Positions 13,401 to 28,400 of a stretch of DNA of 64,000 nt are shown here, in pieces. The number at the start of each line of letters is the position of its first letter. Positions within the stretch are counted from its first letter, which is position 1. The notes beneath the pieces were generated by a model that was not told where the DNA came from, did no database searches, and saw only the letters and a program-made list of their open reading frames with translations. The stretch is from Pycnopodia helianthoides (Eukaryota > Echinodermata > Asteroidea > Forcipulatida > Asteriidae), in NCBI GenBank assembly GCA_032158295.1, contig CM063249.1:12404139-12468138 (forward strand), given 5' to 3'. A program made the translations under genes and the position numbers.

Positions 13401-16400
13401 GTCTAGCGTTCTTCCAAACAATTATTTAAGAAGATTTCCAAGTAACTGCTTGAACTTTTCATATCCAAACCCTCATCAAATGTCAGCAATTTCAAAAAGA
13501 AATAAATAAAGTAGGTCTCGCAAAAAAAAAAATATGGTTCTGTGGCCTAGTGGTGATTAACTTGAAATCCACGTACATGTACAATCTATGTAGAGCAAAT
13601 ATGTGCAAGGATTTCTTGCCGATATGCAAAAAGAAAGGGAACAAAATCCATGTTTAACCTCATTTCAAGTGAGGCAACGTCCATGGCAGTCAAGTACCGT
13701 ATGTACATGTACCTACCAATCCCAAGAGTTCTTGACTAGTCCCGTGGTGGCATGGAGGCAATCTCTCTGCAGCTACACCAGATCAAAATCTAACTTTAGA
13801 CTCAAGTGCCTCCATGGACCTTCCTCCATCATGGGAAGACACAGTCAGACCGGGAAGCGCCAACCATGCAACCATGCACTAACGACCCCCTATTTTTGGT
13901 AACACTTTTTTTTTCTCTCGAGCAACCACCCCCTGGCCGCCTCCGCCTAACCGCCCCCCTTCCCCAGGCCAAAGAAGAACCTCATTAAGAATGACATGTC
14001 TTTCCAAGAATCCTATTTATACTGACTTCCCCACTGGGAGAGTAGACTCTTAGCTCCTTATCAAACCATGAAATTTGATATCTGAACAGCCTCCTGCCGT
14101 CACACACAGAGGGAAGCGGGCTGTGATTGAGTGGGACCTCATTCCATCATACAATGTACGTAGTTCTTCCTAGTTCTCCTTCCCACTGCACTCTGTGCTC
14201 ACAATCGCAGGTTGGGATTTACGTACACTGGCGAAATGCAAATTTTGGTTGTGATTTACACAATTTCTTGCAGGTAAAAATATATAAACGGTGCATAGTG
14301 TATACTTTTCAAGTCTTATTGTGCACAATAAAAAAATGTCCTCATCCTGGCATTTAGGGAAATTACATCGCTGTATTTGGATGGGGGGGGGGGAATTACT
14401 TTAAAATCCTCATCCAGTGAAGATTTCATCAAATTCGGAGGTCAGGTTTTAATTTGAGTAAACAAAATTTGTTACTGTTAATTTAAGCCAGTTCAGATGG
14501 GGTCTATATCAGTTGCAGACAATAGATGGATTTCAGATTATGACGTCACTGATGACCACCATCTTTGATGAACAAAAAAAATGGAAACGTGCACGCCTGT
14601 ACGCGCTACGCACGACTCTCGGCCAATGATAGCTCTTCACGCGCGCACGTTTCATCGAAGATGGCGGCCACTGCAAGGGGGGTCTATATTGAAACAAACA
14701 ATTTGATTTGGGGTCTCCATACGCCAGTCTTCTACTAAGGACTGCACACAGTATAACCACGATACCATGGTCAGGTGGATACTAATTCAAGACAGATTCA
14801 ATTCTGATGAGGTTGCCTTGAAGCATCTGAGAAACAAAGCAAGTTGCAATCAATCATGTCAGTGGGTGATCAAATGTCTGCATCAACTGAAAGTGAAAAC
14901 CCCCCCTGATGATACAAAATGAAAGCATATATATATATATATATCTTTATAAACTGATCCTTAAAGATCTCCCTTTCGAATCTTCACACAGGACACATAT
15001 TATGCACAGTGTACAGAGGTATGACACATATTCCTAGAACCATGGAGGTAAAACTTAGATTGAATTTCAGAAGTGGGGTCTTTCATTTTCTTCGTACAGT
15101 TGGCAGGCCTGATAACTTATTTCGGGTAAAGGGCATCTGGGTGAGGAAAATGACAATCTGTACAGCCAGGGGCTCTGAGACAATGACCAGGGGCATGGAG
15201 GTGATTGTCTCTTAGTCAAGTATCAGGCCTGCAGTGGATGCTTTTAGGGCGTGTACGTACGTGTTGGCAACTGCACAAAGTACAAGTGCAGTCGTACACT
15301 GCTTTAAGAACTGACTTTGCAACTTGACCCACATTCGGACAAGATGCCGAGTCCTTACACATATGAAATCAAATCATTGTACATTAACTTCAATTTATGT
15401 GTATCGCGCACACAGATCCTTGCCATTTGATTGGTGGAACACATTTCACTTGTCGTCTTGTATATTGCCATGTTATACGCCGCGATGCCCCAAAATTTAA
15501 TATACTCGACATATACATGGATAATTCATTTGGACGTATGCTTCGGAGTGTCGTTGATCCAAAATAATTGTTCCCGTACGTTCGTTCCAATGAGGCAAGG
15601 TCATGTCTACATGGAATAGTTCAGGACATTTAGAAATAAAAAAAGAACACTTTTATAGAATTTTCAGAGTGTGGGGTGGACAAGTTTTCATGTCTACTCT
15701 TTCATGTGTTTATTGTAATAAACAAAAAATTCAAAGACAAGGAAATGTGTGTGAGTTCTATAAAACAAATGTTGAATGTGTTTCATGAAATCTCAGTGAA
15801 ATCTGGCTATTCCACTTCACTCGGCTTCACCTCGTGAAATGGAATAGTCCAGATTTATCTTGTGATTATATTCTGCGACAATGCACTCCAATATATGTGT
15901 GTATCCAATAGTTGTATTTCTCAATTCATTATAATTTCAAGGGATAAACAACACACAGTATTCAAAACCGCACCTACAATTTTTTTTTATATCAAATAAA
16001 TAAATGAAAATTAAAATAAACAGAAGTACAGTTAGCAGTGATCATAACAAAGTTGCTTTGTACATATTACATCATGCTGTACATGTATGGCCATTTTGAA
16101 TTACATGGATGCCAAAATTACTGTCAAATAAAAACTAACATTTTCAGTTATGCATTAAGGAAGAAAAAAGAAAAATTGTAAAAAAACAGATCTTACATGA
16201 AAACAGCAGATGGGCAGCTGGAGGTGATGAACACTTTTCTAAATACTCATCACATGCCGCGTAATCAGATGACGCGACGTCAAAATGATTTTCAAATTGA
16301 AAATTAATGTTTGCGTTTATTTTTCTCTCCCAACCCTTTCCTGTCAGCGCCCAGAGCAAGACGTCAAGCTGGTTGCGTTAATTCAATTCATCCAGCATGA

Positions 16401-19400
16401 ACCGCTGCACCCTTAGGAAATGTTTCCCCTGTAAATTGATTATCTCTAACGACCTTACTTTCAAGGATTATTGGCTTTGGCATCCCTGATGGAGGCTTCC
16501 ATCTTTGAGAAAGTGAGATGTGTGTACTTTTCAGAGATCGATGGATTTTACGATTGTTAAAGGAAAGTTACTTGTAAATCATTCTGTACATGTACATGTA
16601 CACATATATTAGTATGAATTCATTATCCTCTAGTCTTCAAGACAAATACAGCATGGACCCAACCTCGTCCCCAGGGTGTGTCGAGCAGTACGAGGTTGAC
16701 CGCTCTCTCTCACCCTGGTACTGGATCATTTGCATATCCAACATTTTTTGATACGTATGCAAATTAGATTTAGTCTGGCTGCTTTTTCGAAATTCACATC
16801 TTCGTCATAATGGTCTCGTGGTCCGGTACCAGATTTAATAGCCTGTTTGTACATTGGTTGCCAGCCAGCTGTTTTGACAAAGGTAAAACATTTGGTTTTA
16901 AGGAGTTTCCCTCCCAGGGTTTACTATTGTAAACATTGTTGGAAATAAAGTAAACCATGGGGACGAGGTTGAGCATGGACCCAATTCACCTAACGCCATC
17001 ATCACAATAATCTTGGTTGTGCCATTCTGGCGGCCAGTTTCCCTATTTATATTGTGTAAGGGTGTGCATTTTAGGCAATGTCAGGCCTAGAATTTCAACT
17101 TTGAGAGGGCAAGGCCATTTTCATTTTGCAAAGGGCACTTCGAAGGGAAAATCTTAAAGTCTATGGGAAACTTTTGAAGGGGCACCAAGGCCAAGACCAG
17201 GGGCAACAGAGGCCATGGCCTCTTGTGTAATTCCAGGCATGCAATGTGCGTGTGTTTAAATGCTCATGTAACTTTACATACAATTGGCATACTCTTTACA
17301 TACTCAAAATGGCAGACTTGGGGAAGACAGTAGTCACATAAGACATTACAGCACATTGCCTCGCTGATGTTGAACTGAAAGACATGTGGCCCTATAATAG
17401 AAATTTCATTAAACATGTTGAATTTTTGAGCCCTCAATAGTAGGAGAGGCATGTGTGTGTTGCACACAATTGGTTTATCTCTTGTACATTTTATGTTCAT
17501 TTCATTTTTTGTTTTCAATTCTCTTGTTTCTAAAGACACATGGGTCTCAAATTATCAAAATATCATCAATTGTTGAACAGACCACTTCTCATGGAAGATG
17601 TTCAATAATTATGTCCAAGACCATGTATGCACGTTTACAATGTACATTTACAATTTTTTTGACATATGCAGATTTACAATGCACATGTATGCCCTTGGTC
17701 TATATGTAAGTTAGCACACAGAAAGAGTAATGTATGCGTGCACTTAACACAAGTAAGATAAATCAAGTACCTCCAATGAAGCCTAATCACAGAGACTCAT
17801 CAGTTGTACATAACAGAAGTGCATTATGTACACATCTCTATGGTTATAATCTGCATTGATACCAATTACAGGTGTGTGTGCACTATACAACGCACCTGTC
17901 ACTCAGTACACAATACGTACCCTGTCCTCAGATCGAGGACAGGGTTTATTCCCCAGTGGTCCAATAAGATGATTAAAGATGACGTCCATATAGCCTGGCC
18001 TTAAACATATTGATCTCCTGTGGCAGCAAGGCCTCCACCACCCCCCCCTAAATAAAAAATTGTATCCACTTCTACATGTACTGTACAAAACAACTGCACT
18101 TCTACATTTTGTAGGTCACACTATTATTATTGATTCCCCCTACATGTATCTCTTGCATAGCAGGCCCTGTTTAGGAAAGGAGCTCTCCCTCAATGGGACG
18201 TACGGTCGACCACACTTAAGTACCGCAATAAACTCATGATCCTAATAGAATTACTCAATTTTATTCCCCATCCCCCCCCCCATCCCCTTCAGAAAACCAG
18301 GTCCTGATGAATCAAGTTACACCCACGCCCTCAGCTTAATCTCACTTCTGGACTGGGCCCAATTTCATAGAGCTGCTAAGCACAAAAATTTGCTTCGCAT
18401 GAAATTTCTTCCTTGATAAAAACAGGGTTACCAACAAAATGTCCCCGTGTTGCATATTGCTTGTTACTGGTATTCAGCTGTTGTTTGCTTATCCTGAAAA
18501 TCACATGGAAATTTGGTTGGTAACCCTGTTTTTATCAATGAAGAAAATTTCATGCTAAACAAATTTTTTTATGCTTGGGCCCTGTACTTTATTATGCTAA
18601 AACCATGTAGCGCATAAATCAAGCTATTTTTAAAATACCATCTTGGTCACATTCCCTGTAGCGAACAGCACTAATGAACATACAGATTCTAGGATGTAAC
18701 AGGTGCCAGACTATTTTTCTTCCCATCCAGCCTTATTTTGAATCTGCTTTAGAACAAAAAATGGGAGAAAAATATCATGCTTTTTATCATCATTTCCCCC
18801 CCCCCCCCGAAAGATGGTTACCATTGTTATTATTTTATTTCTCCCTGCACATCATTCTTTAAAAAAAAGTACACAGAAATTTCATCAACAAAATAGCCGA
18901 ATATCACGAAATGTGAAAATAGCAAAATACAAAATTCTACTGGCTTCATGAATACATCATGTACAAGTGTATCCATTTCTTAACCCTTTCAGTCCCAATT
19001 CCTCCCAAATATCCAATAACCCAAGTGAAGGATATAGGAGGATTTAGGCCGGCAGGCCCATTTAACCATTGCTTAACACAGCGTCAGGCCTTCCTTGAAT
19101 CTTATCTACATGTACATTGTAAGTCCAAACAACTTGGTGTGGAGTGACATACATAAGTACATGTGGGAGAAGTGGATATGGAAGGATTTGAGCCCAGCGC
19201 ACTCTAGCAAGCTGCCTATGAATTCCACGAAATCAAATGACTTCTCCAGTTGGTGTGTTCCTTGGGGAAAACAAACTCAGAAGATAGACGACAGGTCTTT
19301 TTTACGTCCGCAATGGATGAAGCCAGCAGGGGGCAGCACTCGTTTAATTAAATTTGTAATAAAACACCACTGGTGTGGTGTCGTGTTTTTGAAGTTTATG

Positions 19401-22400
19401 GACTAGATTCATTGTCTTCTGGACGACTTCATTGGGAAACTCGTTGGTTTAATTAGTTTACTTCTCAGTGAGTACACATTACTTCAGTCGCACATCATCA
19501 TCGTCATTGAGCGGTCGCAACCGAGATCCCGTCCACAGCGTTCACGCCGGGAGTCTTTACACCTCGTCGTGTTCGGAGGTCCTCAGTTTCAGATTCCGTG
19601 CCTCTGCCAATCATGTCAATTGTAGTTGAGAGTTTTACTCAGGTTTTACCTGGTCTTCAGCCCGATAGCAGTGGCCAGCAAAGCGGACTCTGCGTTGAGC
19701 AACAGTAGCATAGATTGGTGGAATGTCTCTGTAAATCTGTTCTTTGTTCTCATGCTCATGCCATGAGATGTTCTGCACCCTCATAAGCCTGGGGTTGATT
19801 TCACAAAACTCTTCCTAACTTAGGACTAGTCCTACATGCAGGCAATGCTAAGAGATAGGACTAGTCTTAAGTTAAGACCAGTTACTGGTCGTAACTTCAG
19901 ATAAGACTAGTCTTATCTTTTGTGAAATCGGCCCCAGGTGTATGTGCCATCGAGGCGATCTTGAAGCTCTTTCTTCATGGTCTAGGTCTCAGCTCCAAGA
20001 ATGCTCTCTACACAGGCTCTAAAGAAGACCAGCTTTGATGACTTTGTTATATTGTGAAGCTTGTTACAGGTATTCCAAGCTAAATCACACAAACTTCTTA
20101 GTTTTACAGAGAGTTAGAACTCAGGGATGGGGGTGAGGGTAGAAATTCAAATCGATTCCTCAACTGATATATATATACTGATTTTACATGTACATGTAGA
20201 AGCTTTAGTTTAAATACATCAATAATCAGTCCAAATCTACGGGCATCTCAAAATGCTTTAAAGTTAAAGACGAGCAGGCCTACATGTATGCTAAGTTTGG
20301 CACAGTCGTCATCAATCAACATGTTGTTGCCCGGTGCCGGTGAGCTGACCCCTTCAAAGATACAACCTACTTCTCAGTCGTTTGTCAACCATTCATTATC
20401 CGCTGTGACATTCAATTTCATCCTCAATACCACTATTTGTCAAGCTTTTCAGCTGCAATAAATATGTATTCAGGTGAGCTACCTACGCACGTACAGGCAT
20501 AAGAAAGTAAACAAAAAACTAACAAAACTTTTGTATGATTCTTATCTTTTTTTCATAAAAACATTACAATTCAGGCTGTAGATTGATAGAAAGTATTTTT
20601 TTTTTTAAAGCTTTGTTACACAGTGCAAATAAATGTTCAATTTCATGTCCTTACACAATGATCGCCGTCTATTTTAATCTACTCTCTGCACTGCTTAACA
20701 ATTAAATGTTTTGTATCATGGACACTGACACCAAAATATTATAAAATTTCAAGATCAAATATTTTGATTAATTTGATATTTAGATATTTTGTTATAAAAG
20801 GCATGTCAAAAATAAATGTATGCTCGTGTAGTATGTGTACACGTGTACATTTTTGTAAAAACGCACTCGGCGAGATTTCACAAAGCACAAGATTCGTCTT
20901 AATAGATGAGTTGTCAACATCACCATAGGGATTTGTATTGTGACATCACATGTTGCTTAGCAACGCAGATTAATACACATCTTAAGATCAATCTTAGCTC
21001 TTTGTGTAATTGAGCCATGTCTAAGTACATCAAAATGGTTCGATCATCACTGAACAGGCGACAGAACGCCCGTAGCTTCACTGTACACCCTTACCAACAG
21101 CCACAACAGTTTTGAAAAAATCAGTACACTGCCCATTACAATGTGTACAAAAAACACATTCAGAGTTTAACATTAATTTGCTGGAAATTCATCTTGGAGA
21201 GGGCAAGGCCATTTTCATTTTGTTGTGAGAAATTCAACTTGAGAAATTAGAATTAGCTGTTGCAAACTGCGTACCAACCAAAAGGACCTGTAGTATAAAT
21301 GCAAAAAATTAGTTAGTGGCCTGACGTTTCGACCCTAGCAGAGTCTTTCTCGAAGGCTAAATGACAAGACAACACACATACATGCATACAAGGGGACAAA
21401 AGCAGTCAAGTGGAAAAACATGAATAGAGAGAGTGGAGAGAGAAAAGCAAGAAGCATTCAGAAAGATCAGGGGGTAGAGCAGGGATTTGCGTTTTTACAA
21501 AATTCGACTTGTTCAATTATTTTGTTTTTACTCAAAGAGTTAAAAATCAGTCAAGTTAGTACACTGGACATATGTTTAAGAATTTATTGCTCTTCTCTGC
21601 GATGAAATAACTTTGGACAACATCATGTCAGTGTGATATTATTTTGGGGTCTAGATCTGGACCAACCAAGAAAAGAAATATTGATCTCTAACCCACATAC
21701 ATATATGTACTATGTACCCAGTACATACACTATTACATGAATGTACCCGGTACTATGTACTACATGTACATGTAAGTACCCGGTACTATGTACTATGTAC
21801 CATGTACAGTATGTGGTGTGATAAATTTGATTAGTTTCCAATGAGCACATTTTGGACAGCTACTTTTGAATAATGCACAAATAAATTACCATCCAAAATA
21901 AAAAATTAGAACAGAATGCATTTATTTATAATTTAGAGTTGTGATTAACTTCCTTATATTTTCCGCATGACAACACTTTGAAGTTGGGTTCTGCTTTAAC
22001 CCTAACTCTGTTCCACCCCAACTGTAGTATCCTAACTGTAGATCTGTACCAACTATAGTTGGCACTGGTAAAAAATGCCATGTAAAAGGACTCATTAAAT
22101 ATGGAATTATTAAGAGACAGGCTTAAAAAGACAGACCAAATTACATTTAAACCATTTTATTTTTAATGACACTAAGTTTTTTTTTTGAAGCGTGGCAGAT
22201 TTTTTTCCCCCCGGACGGACGTGTGCTGAATGCTATTTGGCTTCCGTATCGGGCTACCTCCCGTTATTACATCTTTTAAGACCGACAGCCGCCACTATCT
22301 ACATGTACACCAGTCATGCCAGTGGTAAAACCAATACTAACTGTATTTGCACGCTATATCCTGCCAGGATTTAAACCCAATCTCACTCGCGTCAAGCATG

Positions 22401-25400
22401 TACATGTATATACCCTGGTTCTTGGCATTTATCACTTCCCTGGATATTCAGGGAAGTCTTAATGCTATTTATATCTGGGCCAGCAGATGTAATATGTCCG
22501 TGTAATATCTGGGGTAACACATGTCAATAGTAAGGGCATAATCACATTCATGATTAACAGGTAAGGGCCTAGTTCTTTATTGTACATGCATACATAATGT
22601 GTAAAATTTATAGGAGAGGCCGAACAAGCAGCTCAAAAATTGTTAAACGCTTCCAAGTGTGCAGGATGCATGAACTAAGTTCTGAAATATAATAAAAGGA
22701 AATGGTCAAATGTTTGATATACTGTACGTGTGAAATAATGTTTGCATTTCCTCATGAATCATAATGCATAGATTTATCAAGTAATGAATTACAAGAGAAA
22801 CTGGCTGGGTAAATTTTAATTAACTTTGGGATGATTGTTCAACCTCCAAATAATTAGATTTACATTTCAGTTAAATTATTGTTTTCTTCTGAAAATGGAC
22901 TGATGTGATGCACCAACTACAAGGCAGATTTCTCCCATACACCAGCTAGCATATCAGACCAAAATGCATCACAAAATACACAAACAAAATTAAAACAAAA
23001 CAAAACACTAACTTTAAATAAAAAACAATTTGTATTCATTTTCCTTTTTTCAATTTTATTTTTTTAATTTAAGATAAAAACTGTAAAAAAAAACATTCCG
23101 ACAACCTCAGTTCAAATCAGTGTACTTTGGCCAAACTTACAAAACTTGGGTCCAAAATGTCCCCGAGTTTAGAAAAAATCCTGACAAAAACCCTGCATAC
23201 TGAGCAATGTGTACAGTGTACATGGAATGCGCCGTATTTTTGACCGTGTGAGGGCGCTCTCAAAAACATTTTTATCACTTCCGGGGGTATAACTTATCGT
23301 CTTCTCAGCTACTCGTGTACAGTTTAGCATCGGCGTTCTGTCACTTCTGTGCGCAAGAGAGTTTAGTCAGTGCTTCTAGAATCTAAGGTAATAACGGCTC
23401 CTTTAAAGGTCTTATTTTCCGTGATGGATATGACGTCTGGTAGTAATGTGTTTCAGTCCTTAACTGTCCGGAGGAAGTATTTCAAGCAGTTTTTGTTTGC
23501 GGAGAACAGTTGTTTCTATTAGTATAAAGAGGAAAGGATGAGCCACGCTTAACTGCCAGTTCTGATATTTTTAAAGATTAGATGCAGGGCTCTTTATTTC
23601 TTTAAAGGAGCCGTTATTAATCCACCTTAGATTCTAGAAGCACTGACTAAACTCTCTCGCGCACAGAAGTGACAGAACGCCGATGTTAAAACTGTACACA
23701 GCTACCTGAGCAGACGATTATTGCTTAAATTATACCCCCGGAAGTGATACAATTATTTTTGAGAGCGCCCTCACGCGGTCAAAAATACGGCGCATTGTAC
23801 AGTAAGACCTACAATGTAGATCATGCTAATGACCTGATTCTCCCTGATGACATCACCACAGTCAATCTTGGTGGCGCCATTTTGGGACTCAGTTTCCCAG
23901 TGTGTTACTGAGCACGGTGTGCATTTTTGGGCGACGTGCGCACACCATATCTATACATGCAATTTGTCTCGCAAAATGGCAGACCATGGATAGACAGTAG
24001 CCGCGTGTAAAGTCAGTGCAAGGGGGATCCATGGAAATATTTGTCCTGTCTCCTGCATTGCCGTATGGTAATTAGTAACGATGACAGCAGTGTTTAACTT
24101 TAAACTGCCCATTCAAACATAAGGCTGCCCGCCTCGCTACTTAAAGGGGCACTGTCGTCATGATCGCAGAGTCAGTGGCCAGACATTGAATCCTGAACTC
24201 TCACCCAGTTACTCCACACGCGTGCGCGATAATAACGACAACTGATGCCCTTTAAAGCTTTCATTTGTGACGTGATGGTCATCGCGCGTGCGCAAGTATG
24301 GTAACTGGGTAAGAGTTTTCATGTTTCCATGACCAGCCATTTAAGCAGACTATGATCATGACGACAGTGCACCTTTAACTTCCAGTGACGATCTCACTCA
24401 TCACCACTTCACTGTGGAGATTTGCAACAAATTTAAAGCAAACATAAATGCCACTCAAAATGTTCATTTCGTGACATTTTATGAGCTTTTTCCTTGACCT
24501 CTGTCATGTCAAGAGTTCACACTTTCGATGTAGATGGAAGAATCTTGCATTATGTGCGAGCGCTGCATTCTTGTCAGACTTTTGCAGGCAGTGTTAATTT
24601 TACTTCAATCATCGATTTGAATTTGCACCACCTCGCTCAGTTCATTAGCCAGGGTAAACATTGGATGACAGTAAAGAGAAAACAAAACATTATTTAATCA
24701 AGATTTCAGATTTCATGATCGATGATAAAAAGGTCCACGAAGCAGACAGCAAGACATGGAAAGAAAATCAATTCTGTTTAAGTTACAGTAGACCGTCTTC
24801 AATTTTGTATATTTATTTTGTTACAACGGTGTTCATTTTTGAGATCCCAAATGAGCAGCTGCCCTAGATGGATTAACCTTGTTACAAACAGTTTGTAATT
24901 AAAAAACAAACATCAAAGCACTTCTTTTGTATTAATTTTTGTTAATTAATGCTATGTATCTTTCTGCCAGTAATGAAACCAAGAGATCCCCACAAGCAAT
25001 GAGCCCTGTGACCCATACATACATGTACGCCTGAAGACTAATTTGTACCCATTTCAAGAAAATGACAAAGACATGTCAGTTTAAGATACTCTGGGAGGAA
25101 AACCCCCCAAAATAGGGAAAACCCACGCAATCAGGTAAGGAGTGAAGATCCAATCCACTTGCAAATCTCTGGTTGTGGACTCGAACCTGAGTCCACAGAG
25201 GTAAAAGACGGGGGAAGAAACCTCTGAGCCTCCCTGAATGCCTACATTTCCAAAGTCTGGGACCTGAGTATGGAATGGAGGGGGGGGGGGGCACACATTA
25301 AAGGAACATTACAGAATTGGTTTTTGCTAACAAAACAGTTGCTGGCAGTGTAAGCACTTTATGTAATCCACCATATACATAAACTGACAAACCTGTAAAA

Positions 25401-28400
25401 GTTTGAGATCGATCGGCCATCTGGGTCACAAGAAAATAGTGAAAAACCGATTACACATTTGCATGAAATCATATAGGTTCAACAAATGAATAAAACGCTC
25501 ACTGAGCGATAAACTCCAATCGGAAAATTAGTTTATTCATTTCTCATCAAATAGGCCTATGGCATTTCAGACGGAAATATTTCAAGGGATGTTTTCTACT
25601 ATCATCATCATTAGACCGTGTAAGTTTTATGTAAATCTGTGATCAAAAGTATATTTTACAAGTTTTTTTCTTACCAATTCTTTAATGTTCCTTTAAAGGC
25701 CCTGTACACTATTGGTAAGATCGAAAAACACAATGTTCACAGATTCACACATAACTTACATGATTTAAAGTAAGTAATGGTAGAAAGGGTTCCTTAAAAT
25801 ACTTCTGCCTAAAATGCTATCGTTTCTGAGAAACGAGTAAAACAATAGTAATTATCGCGCGCGATAATTTGAAAAAACAGAAAACACACAAGATCTCTTT
25901 TCAATTTTTTCTTGTGACCTCGATGACCAATTGAGCTCAAACTTTCACAGGTTTGTTTGTTCATGCATATGTTTAATCACACAAAATGTGGACACTGATT
26001 TTGAGCTGCTACCAAAAGTGTACAATACCTTTAAGTAGCACACAAATTAAAATCAAGACTGTTCAACTAAAGCATACACACACACAAAGTGTCTTCTGAG
26101 GATGGTTGATAACCAGGGCAAAATTGTTTCCATTGTTACGTTTGTTTCCAAGCAGAAATTATTACCTAACAATTTTCTGCTAAGCACAAATGAGCAGGAT
26201 ACCAGTCACGGATGCATCAGGCCTCGATTTTCGAAATTCAAGGCCTGATGCATCATCATCATGGTATTTTGGCCAGTAGCCATATCCTGGTAAGCATGAT
26301 TTTACTGTGCTAGCAACTTTTGGTGCTTAGGAAACTCGATGAAATTGGGCCCAGCTCCTTTCGAAGCCATCACTTTCTCCCAAGAAGAAATGATTTAAAA
26401 TAAAATATGGTGATGTACTCGAAAGAAAATAATATCTACACGTAACTCCACTTCTAAAACCTAAAACTCTTTGATTCATAATTTACATGTAATATAAATG
26501 AAAAATACACTGTACATTTATGTAGTTTCTCATGTATTTTGTAAAAAAAACGAGAGCTGTGAACCAACAGTGTCCTTTTCTAAACAGCAACATACAGTAC
26601 TTACATGTACATTGTACATGTACACGTGGTAACTTCCTTTTTGAAAGTGCACCGGGTACCAGTTTGACCGGTAACCAGTGTCTCAAGACTCAATCTCCAA
26701 AGAAGGGGAGTCCGTGCACAGTGAACAATGAGGTTCACAGCTGCACTGATGCCAGATGGCTCATTGACCCCGAACGCAGAGTGCAAGTTCATTAAGTAGC
26801 ACACCTACATGTATCAGTGATCAAGTTCAGGAAATGTGACACACAGGGCAATGGTGTGAAAGAACTCCCAATACCCTGCCCAGCCACAATTTGTTGCGTG
26901 ACAGATTTTGCCAGCTTTTGTTTCTGCTGTAGGAACTACTGTCAGCCGTTCTGCGTTAGACAATTGAACTCAATCCTGTGGTTCGATCCTGAGCTTACGA
27001 AGTACATACCATGTTGGGTCTTTTGCCTCTCCATTTATCCCCCCTTCCCTGTCTTTGTTTAGAGTTCACATGATACATGTTTCTTTTCGCATATCAAATT
27101 TAATTTCTACCATGAGTAAGGTGACTCGTGAAAAGAGTTTAACTGGCAGAAAACCGATCCACATTCAGTGTACAGTTTAAAGTACAAGTACATGCAGGTC
27201 TATCTATGGTCCATGGGTTGGGAGTTGCTTTGGCACTGAAAAGTGGTTTAACCCTTGCATTGCCTTGCATCAAATACGTGTAATGGCTGCATTTTAAGCC
27301 AAAGTTAATTACTTTAAAAAAAAAATTTAAACTGCAAAAAAGAAATGACTGTGCAGTTAAAGCATGTACGCAAGTGTTCAAAGCTGACTTCCCAAACTTT
27401 ATTTTGGTCACAACTTGAACTTTTCACAAAGGTCATTCTAAGGTCATTTGGTGTGTTGTAACCAATATATTTGGGTTAAAAATAGGGACGATTTAATCTG
27501 CCCTGCCAAAACTAGGCTGAAAATTAGGCCGAGGACATTGCTAGGGTTAAGAAGTCAACAGTTCGGCATGACCAGATCACATTGAGGGAGAAAAACCAGC
27601 CTGCTACTTTTGCATTATGCTGAACATGGTAAGTTATGCCATATTAGAATTGGCTGCTACATGTATGGCTCTGGCTAAGCCTGTTGCTAAGGATGTCCTT
27701 TACATGATACATGATGACGCGACGATCCAGCCGTAGCCGTAGCCGCCAATTCGGACACTGCCTCTCTTTAAAAAATATTTTATGAGGTATCTATACTCAC
27801 AGTGACCCACTTCACATGACGTCATCATTACAAAATCTTGGTTATAAACGCCATTTTGGTAGTCAATGTCCCTGTGTGTTATTATACAGTGTATCGCACA
27901 TTTTAGGCAACGTGGTGTGAACCATAAAATGTGCAATTCGACTCGTAAACTGGCGAGGGGCAGACAGTAGCCACATGTAATGTGGGTGTATCGGATCAAT
28001 ACAGTTGTCTTGCACTGTACATGTATCTATGTGTATTTCACCAGAAGCACCCAGCAGAAAATACAAATTGTGTAGTAGTTCATACTGTTTATCATAGATT
28101 TCTTAGAAATCAAACTGTCAGTGTCACATGTTGAACATGTACAGGTTTGATAAATGGCTGTAGGATTTTCCCAATGTTGTGTATAGTATACTGTACATCT
28201 TGTAATTAATGCAGGACCTAAGTTCAAGAACTTATCACATAGCCATTGTGCACGATATTAGTTTCAAAATAACTTTATTTACTTCTTCTTATAGAGGGGT
28301 TTCCCTGGTAATGTAAACCGGATCAAAATGTACATCCTTCCTTCATTACAAAATATCACATTTGCAGGGAATTAAAAATGAACTGTACAGTATACATTGC

